From Rutpela maculata (Eukaryota; Arthropoda; Insecta; Coleoptera; Cerambycidae), in contig OW386285.2 in NCBI GenBank assembly GCA_936432065.2, forward strand, positions 180,598,890-180,662,889: a stretch of 64,000 nucleotides of DNA. The letters run 5' to 3'. The first letter of the stretch is position 1; the number at the start of each line of letters is the position of its first letter. The translations under genes and the position numbers were made by a program. The notes beneath the pieces are model-generated. The model had not been told where the DNA came from. It did no database searches and saw nothing but the letters and a program-made list of their open reading frames with translations. This document shows positions 10,461-20,954 of the stretch, piece by piece.

Positions 10461-10868
10461 TTGTGGGGTGGCTAATGCCAAAAATTTTTTTGGGACCTTA
10501 GCTTCTCTTGTATATACTAAATACCAATTTTATGGACTATTACCTGCTTGATTTACCTATTTTCCCCAAATTTACCCCAATTCACCCCCCAACCCTTCGA
10601 CGGAACAAGATGAAAATATAATCTAGTTCTAGATCTCGTTAAAGTACATGTGTGTACCAAATTTCAAGTCAATATCTCAAACGGTTCCAGAGTAAACGTG
10701 CGCACAAAAAAAGTTACAGACAGACGACAGACAGACCGACAGACAGAAATTATTTTTTCGCTCAAACTTAAAATCTCTACGTTTCGTGACATTCTAAGCC
10801 TATTTGAACAATAAAAATTTTTAAAATTTTTTTTGTCGTTACTATACTTCCACTGGATGTGGAAGTAA
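10461..10868 (-). mobile_element. MITE family A, copy A3 (truncated)
   Basis: Reverse orientation. Ends at the right with CTTCCACTGGATGTGGAAG, and reads back through the GACAGACAGACCGACAGACAG stretch and TTACCCCAATTCACCCCCC to the GGTGGCTAATGCC block. The distal third is missing. The ORFs through it are not coding. Confidence 0.8.
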
Positions 10869-10925
10869 AACTTGTAATCTCTCGATGCACTTGACACGTC
10901 AAAAATACTTTCCTTAGAGTCCATT

Positions 10926-11136
10926 TAATAAAATTTGACATTTTTCTGAAAAGTGACATTTCTTCGAAAATTTGACATTTTCCTGAATTTTTGACATTTT
11001 TCTGAAAAGTGACATTTTTCAGAAAATTTGACATTTTTCTGAAAAGTGACATTACTCCGAAAATTTGACATTTTTCAAACATTTGACATTTTTCTTAAAG
11101 GTGACATTTCTTCGAAAATTTGACATTTTTTGGAAA
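10926..11136. repeat. ~36 bp tandem array (TTTGACATTTTTCTGAAAAGTGACATT)
   Basis: Five to six alternating units of TTTGACATTTTTCTGAAAA and GTGACATTTCTTCGAAAA, diverged by small substitutions. The 101-codon ORF on the - strand is a by-product of the periodicity (repeating KNVTFQKNV-like phrases). Confidence 0.85.
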
Positions 11137-11159
11137 TAAAAAAAAAAAATTTCGTGACT

Positions 11160-12235
11160 CGTCTTGTACAAATATTTTTTTTATATCATCAGTTCGCCTG
11201 TTATAAGAATTTTATGTTTTTATGACGTTATCAGAACGTAGGTGTATTTTTAATTCACTCGTATTCCATCCATCTACAATATTTTCACCTACATTTCAAA
11301 CTTTAATTGGATGTTTCAAATTGTTAAGTCGATATCTACATCAGTTCGCCCTTTGTAAGATTTTTTCTTATTTGTGATGTCATGTGACGTAGGAATATTA
11401 TTAATTCACTTATATTCCGTCCGTCTACAATATTTCCACCCACATTTTAAATTTTAATTGGATGTTTCCAATCGTTAAGTCGATATTTGTACCAGTTCAC
11501 CTGTTGTAAGAATTTTTCTTCTTTGTGGCGTCATGTAGACGTAGGTGTATTATTAATTCATTTTTATTCCGTCCATTTACAATATTTCTACCTACGTTTC
11601 AAATTTCAACTCGATACCTCCAACCGTTAAGTCGATATTTGTACCATTTCGTCTGCTGTAAGATTTTTTCTTATTTGTGATGTCATGTGACGTAGGTGTA
11701 TTTTTAATTCACTCGTATTCCGTCCATCTACAATATTTCCACCTACGCTTCAAACTTTAATTGGATGTTTCCAATAGTTAAGTCGATATCTGCACCAGTT
11801 TGTAAGAATTTTTCTTATTTGTTACGTCATGTGAATGTAGGTGTATTATTAATTCACTTGTATTCCGTCCGTCTACAATATTTCCACCCACAATTGGATG
11901 TTTTGCAATCGTTAAGTCAATATCTGCACCAGTTCGCCTGTTGTAAGAATTTGTCTTATTTGTGACGTCATGTAGACGTAGGTGTATTATTAATTCACTT
12001 TTATTCCGTCCATTTACAATATTTCCACCTATCTTTCAAATTTCAATTCAATAACTCCAATGTTAAGTCGATATCTGTACCAGTTCGTCTGTTGTAATAA
12101 TTTTTCATTTTTGTGACGTCATGTGACCTAGGTGTATTATTAATTCAAACCTACGTTTCAAATTTCAGTTCGATATCTTCAACCGTTCTCGAGTTATCAG
12201 CAGAAATCAGTGAACACCTCTGTCATTATTAAAAT
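11160..12235. repeat. ~151 bp satellite array with CRE-like palindromes
   Basis: Successive CAGTTCGCC-type phrases start at 11190, 11342, 11493, 11645, 11796, 11930 and 12081, giving periods of 152, 151, 152, 151, 134 and 151. Each unit contains TTAATTCAC, ATTCCGTCC, CAATATTTCCACCTAC, TTAAGTCGATAT and a GTGACGTCATGTGACGTAGG block. The array has about seven copies, one with an internal deletion of about 17 bp. No ORF. The monomer is close to one nucleosome turn in size. Confidence 0.88.
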
Positions 12236-13080
12236 ATCACCCTGTACATTGCACTGCTTTGAGGGCAAAAAACGAGGCAAAAACTATAAATTTCACTTGG
12301 CGGAGATTGTAAAAATCAGTATCAAATATAATTTGAGCACATGAGAAAATCGAAATTTTGTGTTGCAGCGAAACCATTAATCGTACAGAAATTTTTTGAC
12401 AAAGCAAATTCATCGTCATTTTATTTTCTTTCTAATAGATCTCTACTATTTTTTTGCTAAAACAATATTTATCTAGATATTCGCAAGAGAAGGGAAAAAA
12501 AACACGTTTCCTTGGAAAATGTAAATTTCCACTTGTATCGCTCGTATCGTCTTTATTTTTTGTATTACGGCAAAAAGTAAAAAATAGTTTTTTGTAGCTT
12601 ATTAAATTCTCTACAAATTCGTTAAGGCAAAGTATTTTGGCCTAGGGACCGCCGCCGTTTAAGAGTTATGGAAGTTTAAAGAGAAAAAAATTCGAGATTT
12701 TGGACGAATTTCAAAAAAATCTCCACTTTGGCCGACGGCATCTCAGTAATTTTTGGAGCAGCATAAAAATCCAAAAAAGGTAATTCAATTCTCTACAATT
12801 TCGTTAGGTCAAAGTTTTTTGCCGTATGAGTCGCCGTTTAGAATTTACGAATGATTTAATGAAAAAAGTGCATGACACTGTCATCTTGAAAGGTCCGCCG
12901 GGCCCAAACGAAAAGTCCCATTAAAATTTCGAATGCGGCAAAACGTTCCTGACATTATGTAGTTTTCCTTTGGGAGTTTTTATTTTTGAGCTATCTCTCA
13001 CAGTATCCGAGTTACAGATGAAAAACCGGTTTCAGAGTTGCGCCATCCGAGGATAAATTTTGGTCGAAAACACGTAGCCA
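12236..13080. other. Non-coding stretch
   Basis: No coding sequence recognised. Text near 12600-12850 is duplicated in diverged form (TTCTCTACAAATTCGTTAAGGC near 12608 and TTCTCTACAATTTCGTTAGG near 12790, each followed by a GCCGTTTA phrase), so this is an old repeat. Confidence 0.45.
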
Positions 13081-13109
13081 GTCGCGTATGCGCGCTCCAG
13101 GCCCAAGCA

Positions 13110-13318
13110 CATATAAGGAACCGCACAGCGCGGAGAACGTCAGTCCAGTTCGAGCAACGAGGAGCAGCAGTAGGCAGCTTTCAGCGAGAACCTGAAGATG
13201 GCAGATGGGATTCTGCCGAAACGTCGTTTAGACAACAATGGCTCCAGCAGAAGCCTATCAACTACGTGGGAAAACACCCGGAAGTACACCAACACTTTAT
13301 ATATATATATATCGAACC
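13110..13318 (+). mobile_element. Penelope-like element end, copy 2
   Basis: Reverse complement of 7461-7640: GTCCAGTTCGAGCAACGAGG, GCAGTAGGCAGCTTTCAGCG, then the ribozyme-like motif and GGAAGTACACCAACACTTTA, ending in a short TA run. No polymerase domain. Confidence 0.55.
13192..13225 (+). ncRNA. Hammerhead-ribozyme-like motif, copy 2
   Basis: CTGAAGA at 13192-13198, T, GGCAGA (13200-13205), loop TGGGAT, TCTGCC (13212-13217), GAAACGTC (13218-13225). Same motif as 7533-7566 in reverse orientation. A weak stem I is possible between GAGAAC before the core and GTTTAG after the GTC. Confidence 0.5.
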
Positions 13319-13324
13319 CTGATT

Positions 13325-13396
13325 CTAAACCTATTTAAAGAATGAAAATTTTCATTTTTTTGCGTTACTATACTTCCACTGGATATGGAACTAAAA
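13325..13396 (-). mobile_element. MITE family A, terminal scrap
   Basis: About 70 bases ending in GCGTTACTATACTTCCACTGG and ATATGGAACTAAAATG, which match only the outer end of the family A element. Immediately followed by a short run of ACGTCAC/ACGTCAT phrases up to 13495. Confidence 0.7.
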
Positions 13397-13399
13397 TGA

Positions 13400-14690
13400 C
13401 GTCACCAATACCACCAATACGTCACATAGACGTTTCAACATGACGTCATAATTTCGTCACAATATGACATTACTGAAACGTCATTTTTTCGTCACTGATG
13501 CCGGCGACCAATGGAACCAGTTAGTCTGCTGCCTGGGAGACCTTTAGATTTTTTAATATCCCCTTCACTATTTTGCTGCCATAAAATTCTATAAAAATTC
13601 GATAAACATGCATGATTAACACAATCGAAGGCTTTGATTTTCTCGAAATAGTTTTATTCGTTCAATTAGTCAATTATATGGAAGTAGTAAAAGTAATAAA
13701 AGAATTATCAGTCTTAGATCGTTAAAACCCGTTGTAATATTATTCAATTAATTATTGATAAATAAATAACAGCCAAAAAAATATATGGAATTTGCGTAGC
13801 TCGTTTTGTACGCCAGTGTCAAGACTTTATGCTTCTAGTATAATAACTTTTATAATTTTAATACATTACTCTCAATATTACATGTATATATTTATATTTT
13901 TTTAATAGGTACTTTTTTATATTCATAAAATGTATATTGTACATGTCTTTTATTCTGTTAAGTACTTATGTCCGTATATTTTACTTAGATAACTGCTTTG
14001 TGTTATAACACTCTCTACTGTTATTTGTATATTACATTTTGTATGACTTACTGTAAATGCACTTTTACACAATATCGTCAAATAAATCTATATACGTATA
14101 TCATCTATCTATCTGATATCCCCAACTGGAAATGCAGCCTGTCTCGATGAAACTGGGTAGGGTCAGTGAGTGAACACTTGTCTGGAAAGTTTCTACCCAA
14201 CAGCCAGCTGTAGGCTAACCTTTTTCAAGGAGACATCATATATTTTACATCTAACAGTCTTTGAAATAATCCTGAATTAGAAAACAGAGCAAATACAATT
14301 TGCTGTATTCCTATTGACTTTGAGCGGGAAGAGGTTGTAACATTTCGAGATGAAGTATGTAGATCCAACTAAATCTGACTACACTAGAAATTTTTTTTTT
14401 TTCTGAAAATATCCCAGTACCCCATGCGAGAAGTGAACTCAGAACGCCTGACTTAAAAAGCAAGTTTTTCAATTACGCAGTCTTGCTATAACGGCACACG
14501 TTACATTCGGGACATCCTGCAGTCGGCAGTAATCGCAGTTAGGTGAAAACAAGCTTATTCATGTGGATGATAATGCACTCATCGATCTGCAATAGTTAGT
14601 AGGTAGGTATAAGAGTATAAACCAAACTGCCCGTCAAACAATTCACCAATTATGATCCCAATCGAACGTGCGTTGAACATGCTTAAACGG
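13400..14690. other. Non-coding stretch
   Basis: A short CGTCA-rich segment (13395-13495) is followed by A+T-rich sequence with many TGTATAT phrases (13850-14100) and an ATCT run near 14100-14115. No ORF with a recognisable domain. An AATAAA occurs near 14082, but no upstream coding sequence accompanies it. Confidence 0.4.
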
Positions 14691-15275
14691 CATATAAGAA
14701 AATTAAATGTAAAAAAAACTTTTTTAAAACAAGCTTTTATTATTATTTGTACTAAGACGAAAAAAATAAGTTATGTTGAATTAGTTGTCTTAAAAGCTTG
14801 TCGCGCGCGAGATGTTCATACAGGCAATAATTTTGTGAGTACCTAAGTCATTTTTTTTATTCACGCGACAAGTTTTTAAGACAATTAATTTTTCGTTTTA
14901 GTACATCTAAATAATTATAAAAGCTTGTTTTTGAAAAGTTTTTTTACATTTAGTTTTATTTTTAAATTTTTAGTTATGTACGTCTTAATTATTATATATT
15001 CCTTGCATCGTCCTTAAAATAATACCGAAACCTTCACCATTTCTTAGAATACGACGTCTGAGTGAATATACTATGCGATCAAATTATAATGTTAAAACTA
15101 AAAAACATACTTTTTGGTACCATATTATTGTATTGTCACCAGAACTACACGTGTATGCAAAATTTCAGTTCAACTGGACATCGTTAAGTGGTTCAAAATT
15201 GACTTGAAAGATTTGAACTAAACATACCAACTAACATACAATACTAAACAAAGTATTAGATTTATTACATTTAAT
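14690..15275 (+). mobile_element. Family C foldback repeat, copy C1
   Basis: Imperfect palindrome with arms about 14702-14810 and 14863-14956 (AAATGTAAAAAAAACTTTTT ... AAAGCTTGTCGCGCG, then CGCGACAAGTTTTTAAGAC ... TTTTTTTACATTTAG). It is followed by a ~300 bp tail containing CCTTCACCATTTCTTAGAAT, TATGCGATCAAATTATA and CACGTGTATGCAAAATTTCA. The same arrangement recurs at 35115-35745, and tails alone at 25372 and 54650. No ORF, so a non-autonomous repeat. Confidence 0.75.
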
Positions 15276-15842
15276 TTATTCATCTTAAGAACTATATAAG
15301 TTAGTAAGCTAACTTATGTATTAATGTTATTTTAATTATGATTAAATATTTTACAAAAATTATTAGTTACGTTTGTTATCCAGTATCTACACACAAATAT
15401 CAATATATGCGAAATATTGTAAGTGATGGCATACGGCAGTGTATTAAAATGTAGTACCTAGTATAGGGTCGATCGGGATCTACACCAACCTATTACCTCT
15501 TCGCTTTCTTATTCACAACCCTTTATATTTAAAAGATAAATATGCATACATTTACATATTTATATATAAATATATATATACTCCCAGCACCTTCGGTTAA
15601 ATTTAACAATTTTTCATCGCTATAGTCACATAACGCATATAAAGGAAATGCCATGATATATTTTAATTTTATGTTAATTATGTAACGGACTCGTTTAAAT
15701 GCATATGGATGGGCGGCAGGTTTACTAAACATACAAGGATACATAATATAATTTGGTCACATGATGGCCATTTAACAAACACCAAACACCCTTTCCTATG
15801 TTCACTTAATTATACGAAACGTACGAAAAGTTATATTTTACA

Positions 15843-16307
15843 ATTACTTCCACGTAGTCAAGTGGAAGCTCGAGTGGAAGTATAGTTTGGTAAAAAAATA
15901 TATATATTTTTTTTCGTACAAATCGGCCTAGTCGAATGTCACGAAACATCGAGATTTTAAGTTTGAGCAAAAAAATTTTCTTTCAGTCTGTCGGTACGTC
16001 TGTAAATTTTTTTGTGCGCATGATTACTCTGAAATGGTTTATGATGATATTGTCTTGAAATTTAGTACATCTATGTATTATAACGATATCTGGAACTAGA
16101 TTATTCCGTCGAAGGGTTGGGGGGTACATGGGCGTAAATTGGTAAAGCAAGCAAGTAAAAGTCCATAAAATTGTAGTGCATGCATGAGAAACCAAGGTCT
16201 CAATTTTTTTTTTTAATTAGCCACCTACTGTATTAATGGGATGGGGGGTGGTAATGGGAAACTTGGATAGGAAGAAACTTGAACAAAAAATCTGGATGTG
16301 GATGATT
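15843..16307 (+). mobile_element. MITE family A, copy A4 (internal deletion)
   Basis: Starts ATTACTTCCACGTAGTCAAG and GTGGAAGCTCGAGTGG as in A2, and ends TCTGGATGTGG followed by ATGATTTC. The central part holding the CAAGAACCAAAG block is missing. Confidence 0.75.
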
Positions 16308-16393
16308 TCTTAGGCAGCAGGTTTTATATTGAAGTGGTCTTTTGAATTTGTCTCACTCTAAAAAACATTCATCTTGCATATTATCATGTATTT

Positions 16394-17008
16394 TTACTTC
16401 CACATTCAGTGTAGTATAGTAGTATTGTTCAAATAGGCTTAGAATGTCATGAAACGTCGAGATTTTAAGTTTGAGCGAAAAAAATTATGTCTATCGGTCT
16501 ATCTTTTTTTGTTCAAATAGGCTTAGAATGTCATGAAGTCGAGATTTTAAGTATGAGGAAAAAATGGTCTGCCTGACTAACTTTGGAACAGTTTACGACA
16601 TTAACTTGAAATTTGGTACACGTATTATAACGGGATCTGGAACATATTTTGATTTTATTACGTTGGGGGTATTAAGATTGGGGGTAAATGGATAAAGCTA
16701 GTAACCACAAAATAGGGATTTAGTGTATATACGAGAAGAGAAGGTCTGGCATCAACCACTTCCACTATCACCCCCACCCTATTATTAAAGAGGGTAAAAA
16801 ATTAAATCGTCATTTAGTATGTATACAAGAACCAAAGGTCTCAAATTTTTTCTTGGCATCAGTCACCACGTTTTATTAATTTTTGGGGTAGAAGATTTAA
16901 AATGTATTATTAAAGTTCTATTTCCACATAGTGGAGTTTAAATATAGTATCAAAATTCTTTTTGCTATAAGAGACTTCTATAGGAAATCTGGATGTGGAA
17001 GTAGTGAT
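16394..17008 (+). mobile_element. MITE family A, copy A5 with internal tandem duplication
   Basis: Starts TTTACTTCCACATTCAGTG and ends AATCTGGATGTGGAAGTAGTG. The segment GTTCAAATAGGCTTAGAATG plus about 60 following bases occurs twice in tandem (near 16428 and 16510), which distinguishes this copy. Confidence 0.78.
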
Positions 17009-17009
17009 C

Positions 17010-17290
17010 CCCGAGGCAGCGATTTTTAAATAAATTACTGTAAAATACATGAACAATGCAGGTTATCTTAAAATGTGCAATACAAAACTAATTGATTGCA
17101 ATAAGCCCCAACAGAAATATTTATCCTGTAGTGTTTGTACGCCTTCTAGAGGTTAATTAATAAATGCTAATTATAAACACACATCACATATTTATTGTCG
17201 GAACAACCTCTTACTTTGCAATTTTGTAACATAATGAAGAAATTCAAATATTCATTACACCTTTTAAAACATTTTTTTTTGAAATAACCC
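17010..17290. other. Non-coding spacer
   Basis: About 280 A+T-rich bases between MITE A5 and the ORF-bearing region; nothing recognised. Confidence 0.4.
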
Positions 17291-17523
17291 AAGTCATGAC
17301 CGTAAGTTGCTTAAATTAAGTAATAAAATAAAACATACCACTACATAGAAAAATGCTGTCAAGTGTAAGAAACCTTTTTTAGACCATTGCATTGGTTCTG
17401 ATATTACATCCTCTGCAAACAACAGCTTCCTTTGGGCGACCTGGCAAAACCCATTTATGATTAGTAACTCTTTCTGTGACACAAAGAAATGTCAATAGTA
17501 TCTTAGTTTCATAAAAACCACGT

Positions 17524-18006
17524 TTAAACAATATCTCGATTTTTGAAAAAAAATCGCCACGTTCCTTCATGGAGGAGTTTTTTCGGAATTTTCGGAAGTT
17601 GGGCCTGGACACGAAAAATACTGTCAAGGTTATTTTTGGATTTTTTAGGGCCTCTTAAAACTCGTATCAAATGGACAGCAAAAAATTTCTTTAAAAATCC
17701 GATGTCAAATTCAATTTGAATTTTACAAGTCACATGCCCGCTCCGACTGCCCAGAGATCTGACTCCTACTTCACCCCCTCCCCCTGCATCTACTGACAAA
17801 AATAGACGCCAAAATGGAGTGAGATACATTTCTGCTGTCGTATGATGGACTAATAATAGTCTAGGTGCCCGCGTACATAAATTCAGTTTATACATATCCT
17901 CGTACTTCTTGTATGGCTTAATTGCGCCTAGTCTATCACTTTTTTCCTTTGCAAAAATTTTCGTAAACGCGGCGTTCATCCCCGGCATGAAAAAGACGAT
18001 TTCCAC
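17524..18006 (-). CDS. Unidentified 160-codon ORF overlapping an inverted repeat
   Basis: The longest open frame here begins MEIVFFMPGMNAAFTKIFAK, includes KPYKKYEDMYKLNLCTRAP, and later HVTCKIQIEFDIGFLKKFF and RVQAQLPKIPKKLLHEGTW. I recognise no family. Its first ~50 codons lie in the left arm of the inverted repeat at 17857-18427, and the right arm encodes a closely related stretch on the + strand (EIVFFMPRRNTAFTKIV, then YEDMYKLHLCTRAP). Downstream, in other frames, are CVTERVTNHKWVLPGRPKEA and VVCRGCNIRTNAM (near 17400-17470), which have a cysteine-containing look. Conserved reading in both arms suggests former protein coding, but its product and function are unknown. Confidence 0.3.
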   Translation of the reverse strand: MEIVFFMPGMNAAFTKIFAKEKSDRLGAIKPYKKYEDMYKLNLCTRAPRLLLVHHTTAEMYLTPFWRLFLSVDAGGGGEVGVRSLGSRSGHVTCKIQIEFDIGFLKKFFAVHLIRVLRGPKKSKNNLDSIFRVQAQLPKIPKKLLHEGTWRFFFKNRDIV

Positions 18007-18427
18007 GCGTCGGACTGGAAAATCGGTAAATATATTTTGTCAGACAATTTGAGAATTGGATTCTACATACATATTCTATATATTTCTACAAACTGTCCGA
18101 CAAAAATTTTGGAACGCTAAGGGTGTCTACCACCCTAAACATAACATAACATAACTTTAAAACATTTATTGATAACCAGCTGATTTTTTCAACATTGCTT
18201 AATAAAAATATGTAGAATCCAATTTTCGAATTGTCGGACAAAATATATTTGCCGATTTTCCAGTCCGACGTGTGGAAATCGTCTTTTTCATGCCGAGGAG
18301 GAACACCGCGTTTACGAAAATTGTCACAGAGGAAAAAAGTGATAAACTAGGCGCCATTGTGCCGTACAAGAAGTTATACGAGGATATGTATAAATTGCAT
18401 TTATGTACGCGGGCACCTAGACTATAA
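17857..18427. repeat. Inverted repeat with ~215 bp arms
   Basis: The arms 17857-18072 and 18209-18427 are reverse complements with a few differences and small indels (TAGTCTAGGTGCCCGCGTAC and its complement at the outside; TTGGATTCTACATA at the inside). The spacer is about 136 bases. The right end directly meets the Jockey coding sequence at 18428, so this may be a foldback or MITE inserted into that LINE, or the site where the LINE was truncated. Confidence 0.8.
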
Positions 18428-19342
18428 GGAACAACTCACCGACGCGATCAGGCAAAACATACAGACGAAAAACAGACTGAGACGGCTCTGGCAACGAAAC
18501 GATGTTCATGTCAAGGACGAGATGAATAGGTTGAAAAGTTAGATTAAAACAGAAACTGACAATCTAAGAAATCGTAAATGGGCGGAAAAGCTCGAGGCGC
18601 TGAATCCTCCAGACAACTTCCTGTAGAGGCTAACAAAATCATTAAAAAAACAAGCATACGAGAGACCATTCCTGCACTGCAACACAATGGACAGGCACAT
18701 ATGACAGACAGACAAAAAGCTAACCATATTGCTGATACCTATCAATATCAACAAATACATAATAAGTCACTCCACATAATCAGAAGCAGAGTTGGATAAT
18801 ACAGACAGTAGATGAGACTACTCAAAGAGAAATAATGACCAAGCCCTCTAAAGTAGCGCAGCTTATCAAAACATGACCTAACCTCAAGGGCCCCGGAAAG
18901 GATGCTATTGAGAATATCCTTCTCAAGAATTTACCTAGAAAGGGTATCTTGTAGCTGGTATATCTCATTAACGCAATCTTGCTCCTGCAACATTTTTCAT
19001 ATACCAAAACCTGGCAAAAATCATGGGCTGGCCATTCACTTCAGACCAATTTCTTTATTGTCTACCATTTCCAATTTGGTGGACAAGATAATTCTAAACA
19101 GGACAACAGGTTGTCAGGATCGTTTTAATGATATCAAGCTGCAATTCAATCAGGGCAAGAGTACCACTATGGTGCTTTTAGATATTGAGAAGGCTTTCGA
19201 TACCGTGTGGTTGCCGGGGCCTATACACAAATTTTACAATTACAACTTTCCATCGCACTTAGTTAAACTCATAGAAAAAATATATATATTATTATATAGA
19301 TATTTATCTTATACGGCGAAGGTCAAACAGTGTTTAGTACCT
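18428..19342 (+). pseudogene. Jockey-like LINE remnant: linker and N-terminal reverse transcriptase
   Basis: In order across frames: EQLTDAIRQNIQTKNRLRRL and WQRNDVHVKDEMNRLK (the region between endonuclease and polymerase in Jockey ORF2), KWAEKLEALNPPDNFL, then IPKPGKNHGLAIHFRPISLL at about 19003 and STISNLVDKIILNR. After a small deletion comes STTMVLLDIEKAFDTVW (near 19158-19212), the motif A region with the first catalytic Asp, followed by KFYNYNFPSHLVKLIEKIY. These are conserved steps of non-LTR reverse transcriptases, which copy the element's RNA at a chromosomal nick. Stops and frameshifts are frequent; the endonuclease upstream is missing, cut at the inverted repeat 17857-18427. Confidence 0.8.
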
Positions 19343-19509
19343 GGTACCACGCACTTGTCGCTTCAATCGCTTTCGCGGTTTCGGGATCTGAATTTGATTT
19401 TGACATTTGTTCTATGTTGACAGGTTGACATTATTTACATTTCTCGTAAGTGTTTTACTCTCGGTGTTACATTGGTGTTCATTGCTAAAAAAATAAAATA
19501 TCTTCTATA

Positions 19510-20279
19510 ATGGTGTTTAAGTTTTGTGTTTCTTCTTGTTATAATGCATATAAACAAACTGTAATGCATCGATTCCCATGTTTAGATGAAGAGGTAAGGT
19601 TATATTTTTGTAGCAATCTTCTAGCATAGGCACTAGTTGAACTTCGGAGTTGCCATAAACAGCAGAAATAGTAATATAAAAAAACATAATCTATAATATA
19701 TATTTTTTAAATCACTCTGTATGCGTGTTTAAAGCCCTTAAAAATGTCTACAATTTAATGTGCCCAACATGGTCATCGCTTAAAAAATAAGAAAGTACAC
19801 AGTATATTAATTTGTTACAATTAATTTCAGGGCTGAAAGATTTACTGGAGGCCGAGGGCACTGCAGATTTTCTTCTATTTATTTATAGACAAATTATTTG
19901 ATAGTGTCAATTAAAAGGGAAATAAATAAGAAGTGCTGTGAAAGAAAACTCGGATCGTATTGAATTTTGGTATGAAGCCAAAGTGTTACGAAATATAAAA
20001 TTCCATAAAGAAAATAAACAATCAGTTCCCCCTTCGATTAAAAATTGGATCCATACTTTAAAGGGTTTTATTTACTTTTTAACATAGAAGACTTGTACCA
20101 AACATAATATATCTGAAATATTTATTAATTATTTCTTAGATTTTTATATACATGTATTTACTAAAAATGTAAACAATTCCTTAAAAGGACTAGATGCACA
20201 TAAACCTAAACTTTTTTATAACAAAATTAGATTAATGGAGTGTAATAGGTTTGTAAAATATAAAAAACACAAAAAATAA
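19510..20279 (+). pseudogene. P/THAP-type transposase remnant with splice sites
   Basis: An ATG at 19510 opens MVFKFCVSSCYNAYKQTVMH followed by RFPCLDEE. The spacing of the paired Cys, then HRFP, is that of a THAP zinc finger, the DNA-binding head of P-type transposases. It ends exactly at a donor, GTAAGG, at 19594. After a gap, an ORF near 19931-20083 reads SDRIEFWYEAKVLRNIKF, PPSIKNWIHTLKGFIYF; NW.xT.xGFxxL is familiar from P-element transposases. A last stretch at about 20180-20279 reads LKGLDAHKPKLFYNKIRL and ends in KKHKK and TAA. The catalytic middle is missing, so it cannot be active. A poly(A) signal is near 20308. Confidence 0.55.
19594..19599 (+). other. 5' splice site of the THAP exon
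   Basis: GAAGAG|GTAAGG directly after the LDEE codons. A matching acceptor is not certain; TTAATTTCAG|GG near 19830 is a candidate. Confidence 0.5.
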
Positions 20280-20305
20280 TTTATTTTCATGTATGTATTA
20301 GTTAG

Positions 20306-20312
20306 CTAATAA
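20306..20312 (+). terminator. Poly(A) signal downstream of the P/THAP remnant
   Basis: GCTAATAAAATATATTACAC lies about 25 bases after the stop at 20279. Confidence 0.45.
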
Positions 20313-20779
20313 AATATATTACACAGTTAGTGTTGTTTTTTTTTATTATTATAAAATACAAAGTGAAATTTAAGGATATAAGGTTTTCAAAGTTTCCCGC
20401 TATTAATTTAGTACGGTACCACCCACAAAGCGCTGCATGCAAACTGTCATAGAATTGTTAACAGGGAGATAACTATCTATATAGTAATATATATATTTTA
20501 TCTATGGTTAAACTTATTCACTCATACTTGAACAATACTGTCGTCATAAGGAGAATAGCCGCATCTTTATTATCGGTTGTCGAGGAAAGTAACAAACGCG
20601 TATGTACTTTTCCCAACTAATAAATATTAAATTAGAAAATCAATTTCAATGAATCTTACGTACTTTAAATATTCTAAATTTTTTTAACTACAGAACTAGG
20701 TTAAGTACTCTTCGATGCTCATAAATTACTAGAATTTCATTTATAGCAAATATGTACATGCGGCTCTTCACCTTATGAC

Positions 20780-20935
20780 GGCAGAATAGAACTCTACAAG
20801 TCAAAATTAACAATACAGTATCTTCACTTAAGAGTATTCATGCGGGCGTTCCACAGGGATCGGCCTGTACGTCTTTGACACTACGCAGTTTCCCAACACC
20901 AAGCTGGCTGATGACACAGCTATATACAGTCACAG
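20780..20935 (+). pseudogene. Second Jockey-like reverse transcriptase fragment
   Basis: RTLQVKINNTVSSLKSIHAG then VPQGS, a gap, and NTKLADDTAIYSHSHM. VPQGS is the conserved motif before the catalytic ADD, which appears as LADDTAIYSHS. It continues the polypeptide order of the fragment ending at 19342, but the two overlap slightly (both encode the VKV stretch), so they may be separate copies rather than one element split by the P/THAP insertion. Confidence 0.7.
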
Positions 20936-20954
20936 CCACATGTATACCTTTATA

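Noticed and set aside
10777..11082. 101-codon ORF on the - strand
   Set aside because: Periodic peptide from the ~36 bp tandem array.
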